Shown here: positions 7,813-9,392 of the stretch, piece after piece
Layout: each line of letters opens with the position of its first letter
Position numbering within the stretch: position 1 is the stretch's first letter
Origin: Nitriliruptoraceae bacterium
GTDB lineage: Bacteria; Actinomycetota; Nitriliruptoria; Nitriliruptorales; Nitriliruptoraceae
NCBI GenBank assembly: GCA_003554005.1
Contig: PWEU01000091.1
Coordinates: 1-9,392 of the forward strand
DNA: 9,392 nt
Reading direction: 5' to 3'
Notes under the pieces: generated by a model
Databases searched by the model: none
Told to the model about the DNA's origin: nothing
What the model saw: only the letters and a program-made list of their open reading frames with translations
Made by a program: the position numbers and the translations under genes

Positions 7813-7867
7813 GATGAGGGGTCGGCGACAGACCATCGTCTTCGCCCCTGGAGCACCTCACCCCATC
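7813..7867 (-). promoter_or_regulatory. Structured 5' leader of the BASS transporter gene
   Basis: On the minus strand, GGCGA-AGAC, loop GATG, GTCT-(G)-TCGCC forms a nine-pair hairpin with one bulged base (7846-7824). Flanking it, GATGGGGT (7867-7860) can pair with ACCCC..ATC (7822-7813) to close a larger multi-stem structure ending about nine bases before the ribosome binding site at 7804-7800. That position suits a cis-acting RNA switch or translational control. It matches no riboswitch class I recognise, and GC-rich DNA forms stems easily, so this is a candidate only. Confidence 0.35.
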
Positions 7868-7924
7868 CGGAGGAGATAGCCACGTTCACGGAGCCTCCGC
7901 TCACGCTGCGAGCGCCGTCACGTT

Positions 7925-7943
7925 GGCCACATCCACACCCCGG
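7925..7943. repeat. 19-bp direct repeat, copy 1
   Basis: GGCCACATCCACACCCCGG occurs here and again, without mismatch, 62 bp further on. It has no internal symmetry. Flanks differ, so only the 19-bp core is shared. It may be a binding site in the region upstream of the BASS transporter, or a small duplication. Confidence 0.6.
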
Positions 7944-7986
7944 CACGGCCACGTCGAGCCTCCGGGGTCGCCAACCGGACACCGGC

Positions 7987-8005
7987 GGCCACATCCACAC
8001 CCCGG
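7987..8005. repeat. 19-bp direct repeat, copy 2
   Basis: This is the second perfect copy of the 19-mer, in the same orientation and 62 bp (about six helical turns) start to start from the first. That spacing puts both copies on roughly the same face of the DNA, as expected for sites used by one protein, but two copies are too few to prove function. Confidence 0.6.
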
Positions 8006-8097
8006 GAACGCGAAAGCCCCCGGCGCGCGTCCGATGTGCGCAGCCGTCCCACCGGGGAAGCCCATCCCGAAGATGCTGTGACCGATCCGTGACCACT

Positions 8098-8526
8098 TCA
8101 GGGCTGTCGGGGGAGGGTGGGCAGGCCAACGGCTCGGGCCGCCTGGTGGAGTCGGCCGTCCCAGGTCGCGACGACCACACCGGCCAACTCGAGGGTGAGC
8201 GCACTCGCGAGGTGGACCGCATCGAAGCCACCGAGCCGGTGCTTCTCGGCGAACTCGCCCGCGCTGTGCTCGAGCTGGGGCGTCACCTCCACGAGACGGA
8301 GCGCCGCGTGGAGCTCCGCCCAACCCGCCTTGGCCTGCCGGTGCGCCCGGTCGTCGAGACGGCCACCACGCTGGGCCGCCGCGAGCGCAGCCCGGACCTC
8401 GGGATGGGCGACGCGGCTCGTGAACACACTGTCTGCCCCATCCCACAGCAGCGCTGCATCGTCGCTGCCCGGCTCATCGACGACGAGCTTCACCAACGCG
8501 CTCGAGTCGAAGTACGCGACCGTCAT
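8098..8526 (-). CDS. vapC: PIN-domain toxin, VapC family ribonuclease
   Basis: The 142-residue protein is a complete PIN domain, a Mg2+-dependent endoribonuclease that as a type II toxin cleaves specific RNAs, typically tRNA or rRNA, and stops growth. The acidic active-site residues are in place: Asp7 in AYFDSSALVKL, Glu43 in HPEVRAAL, Asp102 in GGFDAVHLASAL and Asp123 in VVATWDGRL. Length is usual for the family and nothing appears broken. Its ATG overlaps the antitoxin stop as ATGA (8526-8523), so translation is probably coupled; no good independent ribosome binding site is seen. Family assignment is strong; the RNA target is unknown. Confidence 0.93.
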   Translation of the reverse strand: MTVAYFDSSALVKLVVDEPGSDDAALLWDGADSVFTSRVAHPEVRAALAAAQRGGRLDDRAHRQAKAGWAELHAALRLVEVTPQLEHSAGEFAEKHRLGGFDAVHLASALTLELAGVVVATWDGRLHQAARAVGLPTLPRQP

Positions 8527-8798
8527 CGTCGGGCATCACGTTCGGCCACGACGAGATCAGCGACGGGGCCCGTCGCTGCGACCCGTCGTCGGCCCCGGGC
8601 AGCAGGGCGCGCGACGAGGGGCACACCGCTGATCTGGCCCTGCTCCGCGAGCCGATCCAGCAGCGGCGCGACGTCGATGCCGCTCAGCCGAGCGACCGGC
8701 CGCCCCCGCTCGGTGACGACGACCTCTTCGCCCGTCTGCACCCGATCCAACCAGTCCTTGAGCTCCCGACGCAGCTGCGCAACACCGACCTCGGCCAC
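8523..8798 (-). CDS. Phd/YefM-family antitoxin partner of VapC
   Basis: The 91-residue protein would neutralise the PIN toxin encoded just downstream and repress the operon. Residues 1-39 hold the Phd/YefM fold (MAEVGVAQLRRELKDWLDRV, then GEEVVVTERGRPVARL), which dimerises and binds DNA. The rest, with VADLVVAERDARR at the very end, is the flexible toxin-binding tail typical of actinobacterial antitoxins paired with VapC. The start is GTG 8798, because AGGAGG lies five bases upstream and MAEVGV is the normal family N-terminus. The frame continues upstream to 9341, but that stretch is antisense or non-coding and unlike any antitoxin; an ATG at about 8825 would add nine residues. Its stop overlaps the toxin start by four bases. 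The pair appears intact. Confidence 0.9.
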   Translation of the reverse strand: MAEVGVAQLRRELKDWLDRVQTGEEVVVTERGRPVARLSGIDVAPLLDRLAEQGQISGVPLVARPAARGRRRVAATGPVADLVVAERDARR

Positions 8799-8803
8799 GA
8801 TCG

Positions 8804-8809
8804 CCTCCT
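8804..8809 (-). promoter_or_regulatory. Ribosome binding site fixing the antitoxin GTG start
   Basis: Read on the minus strand this is a perfect AGGAGG, five bases before GTG (8798-8796). Its last base overlaps the proximal TGTACA site, so a repressor bound there could also hide the promoter-proximal leader. Confidence 0.7.
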
Positions 8810-8840
8810 GTACATCACCGTGCATCGAGGACTGTACATC
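8808..8840. promoter_or_regulatory. Probable operator and promoter of the toxin-antitoxin operon
   Basis: CTGTACATC occurs at 8808-8816 and again at 8832-8840, 24 bp apart, each containing the palindrome TGTACA. A related TGCATC lies between (8821-8826) and TGTACT follows at 8853-8858. On the minus strand TACAGT (8836-8831) fits a TAnnnT -10 element, giving a leader of about 25 bases to the antitoxin GTG. Type II antitoxins of this family autoregulate through short palindromes in this place. The -35 element is unclear. Confidence 0.5.
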
Positions 8841-8865
8841 TTCTGTCGCGGGTGTACTGGCTGGC

Positions 8866-9360
8866 TCACCTTCGCTCGAGAACGAGGTGGACGCGATCCG
8901 TGACGACGCACAAGATCCCGGCCTCGTCCAGCGTCCAACTCGGGGACGAGGCGAAGACCTCGGCCAGCCAGCGGTCCTGCTCCAACAGGCCGTCAGGGCA
9001 ATCGATCGCGGTGCTGTCGAACGCAGGCTCACCATCGGGTGACACAACGCGTGGCCGGAGGCGGTCGGACATGATCCCGAACACGCCGCCGACGGTGTTG
9101 CAGCCCGCGCTCCAGCGACTCGCGCGATCGCGCCCGCGGTCCTCGAACTCGACCTCCAACGGGCCGGCTGCGAGCGAACAGGGCTGCCCCTCCTGCGCCA
9201 CCTCCATCGACACGAACCGCTCACCCAGCAGCTCCGTGGAGGCCGACGGACCGCAGCCGCCCGGCTCCTGGAGCACCTGCCCACCAAGACCATCGCCAAC
9301 GTCCACGGCCTCGCCCACCGCATCCCGCACCACGCCGTCACGGACGAGCTGCTGCCTCAC
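8866..9360 (-). CDS. META/HslJ-domain protein, probably lipoprotein-derived, 5' end abnormal
   Basis: As read from GTG 9360 this is 164 residues. A META domain, as in the heat-shock lipoprotein HslJ, fills about 44-164: LLGERFVSMEV (44-54), AGCNTVGG (85-92), FDSTAIDCPDGLLEQDRWLAEVF (114-136) and an LVLERR end. The domain is found in secreted or envelope proteins; HslJ is linked to novobiocin resistance in E. coli, but a general role is unclear. GGC at 34-36 followed by a GPSAST linker looks like the lipid-modified Cys and spacer of a lipoprotein, yet the 35 residues before it are not a signal peptide: they are the antisense reading of an integrase fragment. The natural start has apparently been lost, and the frame stays open to the window edge, so 9360 is arbitrary. 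It stops 67 bp before the antitoxin start. It may be a pseudogene or may start internally. Confidence 0.6.
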   Translation of the reverse strand: MRQQLVRDGVVRDAVGEAVDVGDGLGGQVLQEPGGCGPSASTELLGERFVSMEVAQEGQPCSLAAGPLEVEFEDRGRDRASRWSAGCNTVGGVFGIMSDRLRPRVVSPDGEPAFDSTAIDCPDGLLEQDRWLAEVFASSPSWTLDEAGILCVVTDRVHLVLERR

Positions 9361-9392
9361 AACCCGGCGGACCGAGCGGTCAAGCCACGGGC
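9265..9392 (+). pseudogene. Fragment of a tyrosine-recombinase (phage-type integrase) gene, running off the window
   Basis: The plus-strand frame from CTC 9265 reads LLEHLPTKTIANVHGLAHR and continues with AVTDELLPHNPADRAVKPR. This resembles the end of the core-binding SAM-like domain of actinobacterial phage-type integrases, where a KTVRNVHGLLH helix is followed by AV..GLL..NPAD..KPP. No start codon or upstream integrase sequence precedes it: upstream in the same frame is antisense of the META gene. It is therefore a 5'-truncated copy, at least at this end. The catalytic Arg/His/Tyr domain would lie past the window edge. Assignment rests on a short motif read by eye. Confidence 0.5.

Larger units (their letters stand above)
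7862..8097. other. Intergenic stretch between the BASS leader and the toxin gene
   Basis: With the BASS leader, this makes about 300 bp without a supported gene. It must hold the BASS promoter and the end of the toxin transcript. Open frames on both strands have unlike-protein composition. The notable structure is a perfect 19-bp direct repeat, listed separately. A short direct repeat, GTGACC, occurs at 8078-8083 and 8089-8094 near the toxin stop. No convincing terminator hairpin with a T-tract is seen. Confidence 0.5.

Noticed and set aside
5201..7879. An 892-codon plus-strand open frame crossing the SulP gene, the antisense of the BASS gene and the leader between them
   Set aside because: It is an Arg/Gly/Asp-rich out-of-frame reading of SulP followed by the antisense of a clear BASS gene. 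High GC content makes stops rare, and no domain is visible in it.
8011..8058. Possible terminator built from GCCCCCGG and CCGGGG after the toxin gene
   Set aside because: The arms are about 30 bases apart, the pairing is short and no T-tract follows on either strand. It is likely a chance match in GC-rich DNA.
8089..9042. A 317-codon plus-strand frame across the toxin-antitoxin operon
   Set aside because: Both minus-strand genes have intact family motifs, a diagnostic ATGA overlap and a proper ribosome binding site. The plus-strand frame is their shadow.
8523..9341. A 272-residue minus-strand fusion ending in the antitoxin
   Set aside because: The part upstream of 8798 lies out of frame over the META gene and has no domain. 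The perfect AGGAGG before GTG 8798 marks the real antitoxin start.
1..9392. CRISPR arrays, tRNA or rRNA genes, insertion sequences with terminal repeats
   Set aside because: Reading both strands, I saw no regularly spaced repeat series, no cloverleaf-like sequence with conserved tRNA arms and no transposase. The only mobile-element trace is the integrase fragment at the right edge.

Overview
The window is GC-rich throughout, with G or C at almost every third codon position. It uses several GTG and TTG starts behind purine-rich ribosome binding sites. Together with a LURP-one-like protein, a large LuxR/MalT-type (LAL) regulator and a Phd/PIN toxin-antitoxin pair, this points to a high-GC Actinomycetota chromosome, possibly a deep-branching soil or aquatic lineage. 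That placement is inference from style; no rRNA or marker gene is present.

Layout from left to right. (1) The last 17 codons of an unknown plus-strand gene. (2) A plus-strand LURP-one-related (LOR) gene, a stem-loop, then a plus-strand HerA/FtsK-like P-loop ATPase. (3) Tail to tail with the ATPase, a large minus-strand LAL regulator (STAND-type ATPase, helical repeats, C-terminal LuxR HTH). (4) A 319-bp divergent intergenic region, then a plus-strand SulP anion transporter with a C-terminal STAS domain. (5) Tail to tail with SulP (11 bp apart), a minus-strand bile-acid:sodium-symporter (BASS) family transporter with a foldable leader. (6) A gene-free stretch of about 300 bp with a perfect 19-bp direct repeat. 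(7) A minus-strand type II toxin-antitoxin operon: Phd/YefM-like antitoxin overlapping a PIN (VapC) toxin by ATGA, with repeated TGTACA sites over the antitoxin leader. (8) At the right edge, a minus-strand META/HslJ-domain gene that has apparently lost its natural 5' end, abutting an antisense fragment of a tyrosine-recombinase gene.

How the parts relate. Most genes look like independent chromosomal housekeeping or accessory genes. The only clearly co-functional pair is antitoxin and toxin. The LAL regulator and SulP gene are divergent and may share control. The right end (toxin-antitoxin operon, apparently beheaded META gene, integrase remnant) has the character of an old mobile-element boundary. 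No convincing new multi-gene system is visible. The best leads are the META/integrase junction, the orphan HerA-like ATPase and the structured BASS leader.
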